Source: Brachynemurus nebulosus (Eukaryota > Arthropoda > Insecta > Neuroptera > Myrmeleontidae). From it: 64,000 bases of DNA. Where the stretch lies: assembly GCA_035578155.1 (NCBI GenBank), contig JAPWDM010000063.1, positions 310,001-374,000 on the forward strand, read 5' to 3'. Under the pieces are notes generated by a model that was not told the origin of the DNA, made no database searches, and saw only the letters and a list, made by a program, of their open reading frames with translations. The translations under genes and the position numbers were made by a program. Within the stretch, counting starts at the first letter, position 1. Every line of letters starts with the position of its first letter. This document shows positions 23,815 through 35,202 of the stretch, piece after piece.

Positions 23815-23969
23815 CGCTCCTCTAGAATGTAAGTGTTCTATGTCCATTTTCAATTAGGTCGATATAGAGAGAGATAGCTGTATAAATGCATATGTTTATT
23901 CTACAGTTCTCTCTTTCTATGTCGACCTTATTGAAAATGGACATAGAACACTTACATTCTAGAGGAGCG
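23815..23969. mobile_element. Palindromic MITE, second copy
   Basis: Same element as 15301-15454: starts CGCTCCTCTAGAATG, ends CATTCTAGAGGAGCG, with near-complementary halves around GCATATGTTTATTCTACAG. It is again flanked by AAAT on both sides (23811-23814 and 23970-23973). The unpaired centre is in the opposite orientation to the 15301 copy. Confidence 0.85.
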
Positions 23970-25060
23970 AAATTTAATAATCGTCAGTTTTTTTTTTAAT
24001 GTCTGAGCATCACATTAGAATAATTTTTTTTTATTTACTTACTTTTTAAGTGTATTTTTACTCAAAACGCTCGTAACTAACACAGAGTGGTTTTCCGTAG
24101 AAAACGTAGAAAATTGCGTCTACTTTTTATTTTCAAGGTCAGCCATAAAACTATGAGACAATTTAGCACATTTCTCGGAATTCCACAACAGGAAATATTT
24201 TTTTTTTTTTTTAGTCCAAAAAAAAAATAGTTTAAACTTATCACAAAAATATATTGTATGTAATTATAATTTGCTTCTTTATTTGAAAAAAATAGTTTTA
24301 AATTTTACATTACCATTAACTTATACCACACAACGCCATTTGTCGCACTGACGTCACTGGTAATTTTTGAAATGAGCGAAATGAGCAAACGAGTGCACCA
24401 AGCCAGCAGCTTACATAATTCATTATGTAGATGGCATTACAAGTTTACTGAATAATGACGCGCGCAAAACAAATATGTAAATTATATAACAAGCGTAGCA
24501 ACATTATTTATTGGTTTCTACCTGTTATAACTATTAATTTTATCAATAAAATTTATCAAATTTAAAAGAAATATATTAATGAAGTGTTTCAAGATAATCC
24601 ATTTTTGTGAGGACCTTGGAGCCCTGATGGATCTTTTTTAATTTACGTTAATTTTTTCCGTAATTAGGTCTTATTATTATCTTTTTTTAAAGTAAAATTT
24701 TCGTAAAAAGACGTTGAATTTGAAATTTATATGTGTATACTTCTCAAACCACCAAAGCGGCAAAATATTGATAAATGTTGCGCTAGTAGGCAAATTTTTG
24801 GACAAATGACAAACGCGCGTATTCGTTTGAATTACACTTCGCAGTTTTATATTAGCAATGGACATCAGGCTTAAATGACCATACTGAACATTTTGTCCAG
24901 GGTTGCTAAATTGGGGTACTTATAGCCAAAACGACTACTTTTGAAGTTTCTGGGCCACAGATTTGGTGGTTGGACTGCTTTTATAATACCAAATGTTATT
25001 TTACTTGAGAAATTGTCGTTTATTATACCGAACATTATTAATTACATTTTTAAAAAAATG

Positions 25061-26444
25061 TTTAATGCATTTAGAACATTTTGTTTATAATGTTGGTACA
25101 ACAAGCGAACTGACGACAAAAAATTATAAATATTCATAAAATACATCGTATTTTTATTAATTTTTTATTTAAAAAAAACGGTTATCAATAAATTTTATTA
25201 CGTCATCGTTCATTTAGCAAGCAAGACCAACTGGATTATGGGGAATACCATCACTGAGTATATGATTGAAGTTATCATAGAACACTGAGGACACAAATGC
25301 GAAACCAATCGACCAGAAATTTTTCATAGAAGTGGCTGAAGATGGAGAAGGACATACGTTACTTTTTACTCCGGAGCAGCTTTGGTTTCTGTGGAAAATA
25401 TATTTAAAATGTTTGTTTGGGATTTAGGTTTCAACCGCTTAATCAACCGACTTGACACACTGCATAGTGGTAGTCGGTGAGACGTAGGACATAGGCTACT
25501 TTTTATTACGAGGAAAATATTTCATTCCTGCGCGAAAATATATTTAATATCATAATTTCAAATACCACGTGAGTAAAGGCGTGGGTAATATTTAGTTATA
25601 AAAATAATTTGAAAGTTCAAAAAAATAAAACTTCAGTCTGAGTTCATAAAAAAGTTGAAAATTTGTTTTAAAAATTAAATATGATAAAATATTAGAAAGA
25701 GATAGCTTGTGTTTACCGAACGATTACATCATAAATTCTTCTAGCGCTACTTTTGAAAATGAATTTTTTTTATTTTAGAGACTTTTCCAAAAAATAAAAA
25801 ATACTTAAGTATACTTCTTTAAAACTTTAAAATTTGTCAACTAGCAAATTTATTTCAAATTTTCAAATGATTATATCATAAATGTTCGGTGAAAATAGTA
25901 TAATATGTATAAATTTGAGTATTGTCGGTTAGTAGTTTTTATCTAACAAGTGTCAAACCTTAGAGAAATAACAATATGTCAACGTTAAAAAATAAAAATC
26001 ACTAATATTCAATACTGTCTGTGTATAACGTGTAGTTATATAGTAAGTAAACGATCACTAATTTCTTAGTGATAGTACATAAGGATATTTTGTAAATAAA
26101 ACATTTTGCTTTAACATTTGATATTCTTTATTTATGCTTGACATTTTGAACAATCACTGACAATAGTCATAGAGAAAATAAATACTGCAATTCTGTATGG
26201 TTATAAAAAATATAATAATATGGAGTATGATTGATAAAGTATCGTCAACCAACTAAAATTAATTAGTTTATAAAATTTTTATAAAAAAAATATATCACCT
26301 GATATTTATATAAAAAAAAAAATTATTACCTTTTTCTTTAAGCGACCCAGATAACCGTTTGAAAACTGTTGGGAATCAATCTACTAGAAGCATTTAAAGT
26401 TTCGAATAATACGGTAAATTCATAGAACCGAAGCAGTATAGCGA
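25061..26444. repeat. Segmental duplication flank, counterpart of about 17920-19075
   Basis: Collinear with the 3' flank of ankyrin copy 1 through many blocks (ACACAAATGCGAAACCA, TAGTTTTTATCTAACAAGTG, GTGTATAACGTGTA, CATAGAGAAAATAAATA). Continuity breaks at 26445, where a foldback element starts, and resumes near 28790. Confidence 0.65.
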
Positions 26445-28340
26445 TGCAGCTTACAGCAACTACATTCTTGTCGAGGTGGGACGAGGTTCCTCACCGAAGT
26501 TCCTTCCTGGGTAGCAATTCTTGAAAAGTAAATTAAAGTGAAGTGGAATGGAATGAAATAGCTGAGAACGGAACCAACGGAAATATATTTTTGTAAGTTG
26601 GTAGGTGTACATTATTGTGATAATGGGTACTCTATAGACGAAATTGATTACTAATAAGAGGAGGTATTATTTATGGTACACAGTTTTCATTTCCGGTTAC
26701 ATATTATGTGCGGAATTTAAAAAATAAAATTTATAAACATTCATCATTTTATTGCCATCTTTCACTTTTTTTCTTGTATTTTAATTATTTTTTATCTTTT
26801 ATTAATTTTTTTTATTTAAATTATATCATATTTTATGGATATATTATGATATATTTTCCTTTTTATAATAGTAGTTAATAGTAGAAATAAAATTTCGAAA
26901 TAACCTTGTTTTGTAGTAGTAGTGTTTGTTTTTGTTTATTAAGTAATTTTATTTAGTTTTTAATTATTTTTTTTTTTAAATCATTAAAACAAAAAAGAAT
27001 TTTGCGCTTCGATGAGGCAAATTTAAGAATATTAGAAAAAAATATTTTGATGATTATAAGAAACTTTTTTTGTTTTAATGCTAATTTATATGTCAAAATG
27101 TTTAATTAATATATATAATGATAACTTATTAGTGCTAAAAGATAAAGCTAAAGTAGTTTCATATTCGCAAAGGGAATTTAAAGAGCAATTTTTTAAGCTA
27201 TCACACGTTAATTTAGAAGTTGATTTAAAAAAGAAAAAAAAATTGTCACGGCGCCAACGTCGCGTAGCTTTTTTCATTACGATGAATGTAGCATTGGTTG
27301 CTGTCTTTACTGACGCTATGTGATTTCACAATTCTTTCAAACATTATGGTTCTTGTCTTTGCTGACATTATGAATTGAACTGTTTCTTTCTCAACGTAAG
27401 GAGCTACCCGACGTTGGCGCCTCGAAAATTTTCTTTCGCCTCATCGAAGCGCGAAATTCTTTTTTAATTATATAATTAGAGAGAAAAAAATTACAAACAT
27501 CAAAAAAAAAAAAAAATTCGCGGCACTAACTTCATTTAGCTAATGAAAGGTCAATGTTTAAGCTATAAAATTCAAAAATTTTATTATAGCACGCTCAAGA
27601 AGTAACCGGTTTAAAATATTTTTGGCTATAATACAAATTTTTATAATATTTATGACATATTTCCTTCTTTGTCTTAGTTATGAAGATTAGACATAGTACT
27701 CAGTGGGCCATAATTACAAAAAAAAAAAATAAATAAATAAATAAATAAAAATAATAATAATAATAATTAAAAACTAAATAAAATTACTTTATAAACAAAA
27801 ACAATTACGCTACTACTAGAAAACAAGGTTATGTCGAAATTATATTTCTACTATTAACTACTATTAAAAAGGAAAATAGGTAAAATAGGTATATCAAATA
27901 TATCCATAAAATATAATTTAAATAAAAAAAATTAATAAAAGATAAAAAATAATTAAAATAGAAGAAAAAAGTGAAAGATGGCAATAAAATGATGAATGTT
28001 TAGAAATTTTATTTTTTAAATTCCACATATGTAACCGGAAATGAAAACTGTGTACCATAAATAATACCTCCTCTTATTAGTAATCAATTTCGTCTATAGA
28101 GTACCCATTATCACAATAATGTACACCTACCAACTTATAAAAATATATTTCCGTTGGTTCCGTTCTCAGCTATTTCATTCCATTCCACTTCACTTTAATT
28201 CACTTTTCAAGAATCGCCACCCTAAGGTTGGCCAAGGCACATGTATAGCTTTATAACACCAACCACAGGCACAACGAAGTGGCCGTCTACACTCTCGTAC
28301 TACAGTCAACTTCGCGAGAATGTAGTTGCTACATAAGGAA
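26445..28340. mobile_element. Large foldback element, about 1.9 kb
   Basis: Arms of about 500 bp at 26445-26990 and about 27770-28340 are strongly complementary. Shared blocks include GAAATAGCTGAGAACGGAAC, TACATTATTGTGATAATGGG and ACTATTAATAGGAGGAGG-like words, plus the outer tip AGCAACTACATTCT. The unpaired centre (about 26995-27465) is a separate inverted-repeat unit bounded by GCTTCGATGAGGC and GCCTCATCGAAGC. Part of that unit recurs in the COP1 intron. It interrupts the duplicated flank of ankyrin copy 2, so it is younger than the duplication. Confidence 0.75.
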
Positions 28341-29624
28341 ATGAAATGAATGCCATGAAGCATTTTAAGTGGCCCTTACATGCTTAGTAATATTGTACAA
28401 AATCTACATGTGGTCAAGGTAGATTAAAATAGGTACGCCGACGCGCAGATCTTGATGACGTAATTGGCGAATTATATATATACAGCCTGAGTTTTTTGGG
28501 AGTTGCCGTTTGTACTTCAGCCAAACCGTTGATTTAATTGAGAAATTGTTCAAATAAGAGTTGCAGATATCGACGGGGGCAACGATTGCTATTGTCAGGA
28601 TCTTTATAGCTCTTAGCTCTTAACAACGGTTTGACTGTAATAAAAATGGTAACTCTCAAAAAACTAAGACTGTATAAATATAACAATAAGTAATTGTAAT
28701 GTTGTCTTTTTCTAAAAATTCAAATATGTGACGTATCATGACGTAATTGGCGAAATGCGCAAAAAAGCTTATTTTGGACTCAAATGTAGCATGGGCTGCA
28801 TGTGGTTATACAATATTATGGACGGTCTGTAGGTTATATTGAAGAGTTGTACAATACATTGCGCTAATCAAAAACAGTTTGAAATATATTGTACGAGTGA
28901 ATATTGTAACGCCTGTAGATATTATTGCGCAATACTACTTTATTTGTTTAAGTTTTGATTTGTTTGTTACTTTGTAGTGTCATGTATACAATGATTGTAA
29001 CTAGTTTCAACTATTAATTTCCAAAAATTTAATAATTATTATTTATTGCTTCGCAACATCTTTATCACTGAATAATTAGAATTGACAACAATTGAATTAT
29101 TGTAAAATTCCTACATTCAATTCATCGTAAAAATTTCTTTAGAAATTATTGAAGTGTCTGGAGAAAACCTCAATAAATTACACAAGCTGTTTGCACAATA
29201 TTATTGAGCGCGTAGGGGTCACTTTAAATAAAGAAGTCTCATAGCATTCGTACTTCTTTTCCTTGGATTTATAAAATTATTTAATAATACTATGCCAGTG
29301 TTACGCGGTTCGGTTTTATGAATTTATTAATAATTGACGAGTTAAACATATCGACAATCTACATGTTTCGCGCGTATACCTGCGCTTAAGGTTAATACCA
29401 TTTATAACCGTTTTTTAATCTATGGTAAAATGACATTGTAATAAGTTGATTTGATAAAAAAAAAATGTTCATCGTTTCATTTCGTTTTTTTTTTTAATTT
29501 GCAAGAAAATATATTAAATCCGTAAAAAATAAATTGTGTAGGTAGAAATTATTAAACATTAGTTCAATTCAAATAAATGTACAAGTAACTATCTAAAAAA
29601 AATTCTCTTAATAATAATAACGTA
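28341..29624. other. Intergenic 3' flank of ankyrin copy 2
   Basis: A block at 28490-28680 resembles the foldback arms in the kon intron (AGAGTTG, GGGCAA, TCAGGATCTTTATAGC). From about 28790 the sequence is again collinear with 19165-19810. No gene seen. Confidence 0.5.
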
Positions 29625-32600
29625 TTAATTAACTATGTTAAATAATAGATAATTTCGCAGACGGGGTGGTAAAAATCTGATATTACGTACAAAATTATAG
29701 TAATGACCTTTATAAAAATCTCTACATTTAATACGACAAAGTTGTTTTAATGTTCGCGGACGTGATTCACACTGCGCAATATAATTTTTTAATCCTTCAA
29801 TTTTATTGGCGACATCTAACTGTGTACTTATACGTAAATATTCAAATTTTAATCCAGCGTTATATAATAAATCTACAATTATCATATCCTTTTCACAATC
29901 ACGAATTTTATAATCAAAACCAAAAAACATATTCCTAAAAATGATTTTTTCACAAAAATATTTTAAAATATTTTTATCTAAGTTGATATCGGCCCCGTGC
30001 ACAATTAACAATTTTACTTTTTGATAATCACGACTACCGGTGGCTAACGTTAATGGCGTCATATTGTTATAGACGCAAGCGTTTATGTTCGCTCCATATT
30101 CAATAAAACGTTTTAAATAGTAGGCATGATAATTCTCAGCGACTGTATGAAACACTAATTTATTATCATCTTTGCCTTCTACCATATTAACATCAATATC
30201 TTTCAACTGCAAAAGATAATCAAACATTTGCCATTGATTAGAAGCCAGTATTTCTGGTAACAATTGACGGATACCGCTTGGTACACTAGCGCCATGCGTT
30301 AACAGCCATCGAAATAGATCCACACGACCACTTTCAATCGCCACACTAAGAGGAGTAAAACGTGTACCCGATGTAAGCGGTATATACTTAAGGTACGCAG
30401 CATTAATATTAGCTCCATATTCAATAAGAAGTTGTAAAGTTTCGATGGTACCTTTTGATGCATGATAGTGTAAAGGTGTTCGGTCCGATGCATAACTGAC
30501 ATCGGCACCTTTAGAAATTAAAAATTTTACCATTTCAGTATTTCCGAAACAAATTGCCGTTGCACCATCTTTATCTCTAATATTAATGTCATCGACAAAC
30601 TGTAAAGCGTATTCTAAATCATCGACATCACCATACTGAGCGGTTAATTGCAATAATTGTGAAAAATACAGTTTTTGTGTTAACACATATCTAACCACGT
30701 CTTTACGTTTATTTCGAATGGCGTAATAAAGTGGAGTTTTTTCGCCATCACCTTCAAGTTCATATCCATAATATATATGCACAACTGCTTCACTCGCAAA
30801 AAATATTTGTACCATTTCCAAATTTCCAATTGCACACGCCGTACTCAAGGGCAAACCTAAATTTCCAAATACACCCAATCGTGCATTGTGATTTACTAGT
30901 ATTTTCACTGCTTCTATCTGATTACCGGCTGCGGCATAATTAACGGGGCAATTATCGTTATAATCAGGAATATCTGGATCTGAATCTTTATTTAATAAAT
31001 TACTTAACTTTTTCAAGTCTCCGTAGAATGCGGCTCTGTGTATAGGTGGCACATTATACCAATCAAAAATCATTTGAATTATTTCATCATTTTTGTTTTT
31101 AATTGCAATTGTTACCGGCAAATCATCATATTTATTCTTGTCATTCATACTATTCTCAAAACTGAAACTTTCTGTATCAGCTTTATCTGTATTATTTTCA
31201 ATTAAGAAACGAAAGACTTCCGTGTGATTGTTGTAAGAAGCAAAATGATAAGGTGTATTTAAATCAATGTCTGTATCGACATGAAAATATTTTAATAATA
31301 TTTTGTTAACTAAAAATATTTTAATAATTTCAATATCGCTTTCCGAACTGAAACTTAAAATTGCCCAGTGGAGAGGTAATCGCTTAAAGTATTTATCAGT
31401 TTCTTGTAAAAGTTGCTTTTTCCATAAAAACATCAACATTTTCACCATGTCTAATCGTCCTGAGGCTGCGGCCCAACAAAATATTTCATTAGTGTCCGCG
31501 CCATTTCCTAGAAAAATTTTAACAGCCTCTTTGTATCCATGTCCAGCGGCCCAACAAAGTGCTGTATTCTCATACGGCAAATCCGTAGCATTTAATTCAC
31601 AACCCTGATCAATTAAATACTGAATTATTTCGTAATTTCCAAAAGCTGCAGCCGTATGTAAGGAAGTGTTAACATTCCCATCAAAAACATTACAATCCAT
31701 ACCATTCTCAATAAATTTTTGAATCACATTTAATGAACAAAAAGCGGCAGCCCATTGGAACGCATTTGGTAAATTACAAAGTCGGTCAAAATATTTTTCT
31801 ATCAAATCATCGGGACCATTTAAATTTGTTAATACTTGATAAAGTCCACAATTTCCATTATTCAGATTCAGATGATCACCTTTCTCAAGTAAATAGATTA
31901 TAGTTTCTTGGTGACCATATAGTGTGGCCAAGAAAAGTGGAGTGAAAAAGTTTCCATCGCACAAATTATAGTGATTTTCCTTCTCAAATAGTACATCTAA
32001 TATTTCGTTGTTGCCACAAGATGCGGCCCAATGGTGGGGTAATATGCCAAAATCATCTTCCAGAATTTTAGCTCCATTAGCTAAAAGTAATTTTACTGTC
32101 GATGTGTGACTACAAGAAGACGCCAGATGTAGCGGCGTTATTGAATTTCGATCCTTGTGATTTACATCGTTACAACGAAATTTCAACAGGACTTTGATGA
32201 CTTCATCGTGACCAGCAAATGCTGCCAGATGCAACGGAGTTATTCCTGAACTATCTTCTATTTTCCTTTCTTGCTCTGGATATTTTTCCATTAATACGTT
32301 GACTATTTGAACATGATTACGTAATGCCGCCAAGTGAATTGGTTGAAGACCATTTTTATCGCTAACTTTAACCAAAGCTTTCAAATTTAATAAAATATTT
32401 ACTAATTCAACGTTTCCCATGTACGCAGCCCAGTGTAATGGTGTTGTTAAATTATGATCAGGTTTGTTTATGTCGGTTCCAGCGTCAATTAAATATTTTG
32501 CCATTTCGGTGTGATTTTTTGAACAGGCCAATATTAGTGGTGTACATCCATTAGTATCTGTTTGATTAATATCCAGAGCTTCTGATGATATCAATTTGGA

Positions 32601-32678
32601 AATATTATCGATATCACCCAGAAACGAATATAAGAACAATTCATGTTCGGGTGTAGTTTTTTGTTCTATACTCTCCAT
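29625..32678 (-). CDS. Ankyrin-repeat protein with C-terminal SOCS box, copy 2
   Basis: An uninterrupted 1017-residue frame, a close paralogue of copy 1 (roughly four residues in five alike by eye, best conserved over the first ~250 residues). Ankyrin repeats fill the protein. The last ~45 residues are again a SOCS box with LKQLCRIKCRDFYK and LPPRLRNYLLF. It differs from copy 1 by small in-frame insertions, for example a lengthened segment around NKILLKYFHVD and an extra run near ASEAVVHIYYGY. The ATG follows TTTTTCAG by two bases, a good splice acceptor, so the first exon is probably non-coding and lies upstream. The intact long frame suggests a functional gene. Confidence 0.88.
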   Translation of the reverse strand: MESIEQKTTPEHELFLYSFLGDIDNISKLISSEALDINQTDTNGCTPLILACSKNHTEMAKYLIDAGTDINKPDHNLTTPLHWAAYMGNVELVNILLNLKALVKVSDKNGLQPIHLAALRNHVQIVNVLMEKYPEQERKIEDSSGITPLHLAAFAGHDEVIKVLLKFRCNDVNHKDRNSITPLHLASSCSHTSTVKLLLANGAKILEDDFGILPHHWAASCGNNEILDVLFEKENHYNLCDGNFFTPLFLATLYGHQETIIYLLEKGDHLNLNNGNCGLYQVLTNLNGPDDLIEKYFDRLCNLPNAFQWAAAFCSLNVIQKFIENGMDCNVFDGNVNTSLHTAAAFGNYEIIQYLIDQGCELNATDLPYENTALCWAAGHGYKEAVKIFLGNGADTNEIFCWAAASGRLDMVKMLMFLWKKQLLQETDKYFKRLPLHWAILSFSSESDIEIIKIFLVNKILLKYFHVDTDIDLNTPYHFASYNNHTEVFRFLIENNTDKADTESFSFENSMNDKNKYDDLPVTIAIKNKNDEIIQMIFDWYNVPPIHRAAFYGDLKKLSNLLNKDSDPDIPDYNDNCPVNYAAAGNQIEAVKILVNHNARLGVFGNLGLPLSTACAIGNLEMVQIFFASEAVVHIYYGYELEGDGEKTPLYYAIRNKRKDVVRYVLTQKLYFSQLLQLTAQYGDVDDLEYALQFVDDINIRDKDGATAICFGNTEMVKFLISKGADVSYASDRTPLHYHASKGTIETLQLLIEYGANINAAYLKYIPLTSGTRFTPLSVAIESGRVDLFRWLLTHGASVPSGIRQLLPEILASNQWQMFDYLLQLKDIDVNMVEGKDDNKLVFHTVAENYHAYYLKRFIEYGANINACVYNNMTPLTLATGSRDYQKVKLLIVHGADINLDKNILKYFCEKIIFRNMFFGFDYKIRDCEKDMIIVDLLYNAGLKFEYLRISTQLDVANKIEGLKNYIAQCESRPRTLKQLCRIKCRDFYKGHYYNFVRNIRFLPPRLRNYLLFNIVN

Positions 32679-33229
32679 ATCTGAAAAATAAATAACTTAA
32701 TTGCTATTCAAACCAGAGATGAGAAAAAATAACCACCCTTCCAGTTATTTCTATTAATATAAAACTCAGTTTTCCAGTATTGGTAGTGTTGATTTCTTTT
32801 AATTAATCTACCACAAAGCTGGACATATTTACACACAAAAAAAAAATTCAAAATCGGACAATTGGTTAATTTTTTTATAGCCAAAAACAGGTGGTACTGT
32901 GCTGGACCAATGATAAATCGATAACAGTAAATGATTTTTACAATTACCACAAATAGTCGTTAATGATAAATTCAGTTGTTGTTTTGTTAAAAGTCTGGAT
33001 GTCTTTATTTTCAAAGTCTCCACTTAGGTCAGAACTCCACAACAGCGAATATGCTTTTTTCAAATCCAAAAATACCTTAGCCTATGACAAAAATATATTA
33101 TGTGTACAAATTGCTCCTTTATTTAAGAAATTTAAATAAATAGTTTTAAGTTTTACATCACCATCACTTAAACAGCGTCATTTGCAGCACTGACGTCACT
33201 GGTAATTTTTGAAGCAGCGTGAAAGTAAC
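32679..33229. other. Intergenic 5' flank of ankyrin copy 2
   Basis: Collinear in blocks with 23580-24380 (ATAGCCAAAAA, GGTAATTTTTGAA, GCACTGACGTCACTGG). Here the MITEs of the copy 1 flank are absent and a different element begins at 33230. Confidence 0.55.
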
Positions 33230-33900
33230 GCTCCTTTCACATTGTACGGTTTTCGCCGTACGGTAAAAAACCGTACGGCTTTTTACCGTGATATTGTTAC
33301 TTTCACATTGCACGGTTTTTTGCCGTTGTAAACTGAATATCTTTATTCGACTTGCAACATTATACAAATAATAAGTGTCATTAAAGTTAATTTTATAAAT
33401 CAGAGGAAATAGAAAGTAGGATTATTTATTATCACACTCTTTGAAGACCTGAAAAATTACGAAAATAAGTTTTTCAACTATTTTCGGATGTTTACAGACT
33501 CATTTGATTAATTTCTTAACGAACTTAACATCAAAACACACAATTTCGAAATTACATACAATCTATTAAAATACTGGTTATCACATTCAACATTAGTTTC
33601 ATCCATTTCACAAATAAAATTAATAATTAACATGAAATTCAACAAAATATTGTTAATGCCGTACGTTAAAAAGCCGTCTAATGTGAAAGCATCCATTTAA
33701 TTACATACACTACTGAGCTAAAAACGCCGTACGGCAACCGTCAAGTCCAGTGGCAAGAGACGGCTGCTACACGGCACGGCAACGGCATTTTGCCCTGACC
33801 GTGTAATGTGAAAGGTCCAATGCTCTTCTTCACTACACTAAAAAAATGCGACCGTACGGTTTTTTGCCGTACGGCAAAAACCGTATAATGTGAAAGGAGC
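33230..33900. mobile_element. Inverted-repeat element with GCTCCTTTCACATT termini, 671 bp
   Basis: The left end is GCTCCTTTCACATTGTACGG and the right end is its complement CCGTATAATGTGAAAGGAGC. The 5-bp word GTAAC lies immediately outside both ends (33225-33229 and 33901-33905) and may be a target duplication. Inside, TTTCACATT and CCGTACGG words recur several times. It splits the duplicated flank shared with 24400. Confidence 0.8.
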
Positions 33901-34050
33901 GTAACAGTCATATCATAACCAAGTCGTAACAGTCGTAACCTGTGGTCGTAGCAATCGAGAGCCACCTAAACCACCTAAACTGCCAGGCGCCAGCAGTGTT
34001 ATATAATTCATAATTCATTATGTAGATGGCATTACAAGTTTACAAACTGG

Positions 34051-34360
34051 TAGAGTGCCTATAATAAATAGAGTGGTGACATGTGTGCTGAACGCTGATT
34101 GGTTCCGGCATTTTCTATCCAAAGTTTGCATAAAATACATTGGAAATAAATTAAATGTTAACAAAAACGATTTAGTTTAACTTAGAAAGAATAATTAAAT
34201 TAAAATTTTTTAATTGTTCATTAATTCATAACTTATTAACAATAATTATATACTCAAAAATATTTACTTAAACATGTAATAATTAATTTTGAACATTCCC
34301 GCTCTGTTTTGGATACAAAATGGATGTCATGTCACGACTCTATTTATTGTAGGGACTCTA
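34051..34360 (+). mobile_element. 310-bp MITE, first of a head-to-head pair
   Basis: Runs from TAGAGTGCCTATAATAAATA to TATTTATTGTAGGGACTCTA. Contains GCTGAACGCTGATTGG and TTCCCGCTCTGTTTTGG. ACAAACTGG lies just left and ACAACTGG just right. Confidence 0.85.
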
Positions 34361-34368
34361 ACAACTGG

Positions 34369-34678
34369 TAGAGTCCCTATAATAAATAGAGTCGTGACAT
34401 GTCATCCATTTTGTATTCAAAACAGAGCGGGAAGCTTCAAAATTAACTATCACATGTTTGAGTAAATATTTTTGAGTACATAATTATTGTTAATAAGTTA
34501 TGAATTAATGAACCATTAAAAATTTTTAATTTAATTATTCTTTCTAAGTTAAACTAAATGGTTTTTGTTAACATTTAATTTATTTCCAATGTATTTTACG
34601 CAAACTTTGGATAGAAAATGCCGGAACCAATCAGCGTTCAGCACACATGTCACCATTCTATTTATTATAGGCATTCTA
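34369..34678 (-). mobile_element. 310-bp MITE, second of a head-to-head pair
   Basis: An inverted copy of the element at 34051-34360 with the same length and few differences. It is flanked by ACAACTGG on both sides (34361-34368 and 34679-34686). The pair forms a near-palindrome of about 630 bp. The site at 34556-34559 (AAAT) is the unoccupied version of the nested insertion at 15301. Confidence 0.85.
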
Positions 34679-34779
34679 ACAACTGGTAGTATTCACTGGT
34701 ACAGGTGCCGCTTATGACAAATTTTCCGAAATACGGTATAATTCTAAATAATGTCAATTTTATCAACTTAGTATAATTT

Positions 34780-35194
34780 CAGGGTCGGATCTAGGGGGGG
34801 GGGGAAGCCGAGGCACGTGCCCCCCTTCCAAGGTGTTAGGGGTGCCAAAACGGTGAAAATTTGCTTGGCGCAGTAAAATTGAAAAAATTTTGGAAGTGAC
34901 GAGCAAAAAAAAAGGTCAACAGTGAGTATTCATGTGAGTAAGGTGGATTTGTTTCTGGAAAAGAAACTGATGACAAAGAAAAAAGTCGACAGAGACTATT
35001 TATGATAGGCTTCAGGTGAATTTGTTCCTAGAAAAGGAAGTGATGACCAAAAAAAAAAAGGTCGACAGAGACCATTTATGATAGGGTCCAGGTGACATTT
35101 TTTGCTCATCACTTCCAGGGAAAAACTTTTTTTTTGTTGCGGGGGCGCCAACAGGAAACTTTGCTCCCTTCTAATACCTCTAGATCCGGCTCTG
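34780..35194. mobile_element. hAT-type MITE, 415 bp, perfect 8-bp target duplication
   Basis: Termini CAGGGTCGGATCTAGG and CTAGATCCGGCTCTG are inverted repeats, with TATAATTT perfectly duplicated at 34772-34779 and 35195-35202. Same family as 23176-23527. Internally a GTCGACAGAGACxATTTATG segment is repeated in tandem about every 70 bp. Confidence 0.88.
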
Positions 35195-35202
35195 TATAAT
35201 TT

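Larger units (their letters stand above)
22812..25060. other. Intergenic 5' flank of ankyrin copy 1
   Basis: Holds the MITEs at 23176-23527 and 23815-23969. Blocks near 23740 (ATAGCCAAAAATAAGCGGTA), 24115-24180 and 24350-24450 (CATTATGTAGATGGCATTAC) recur upstream of copy 2 (32870-34035), and partly upstream of copy 3 (43260-43330), so this flank was duplicated with the gene. No other gene seen. Confidence 0.6.

Noticed and set aside
27078..27323. Conserved 65-81 codon gene shared with the COP1 intron
   Set aside because: The two copies differ by mostly amino-acid-changing substitutions and lie within mobile sequence; more likely drifting repeat DNA.
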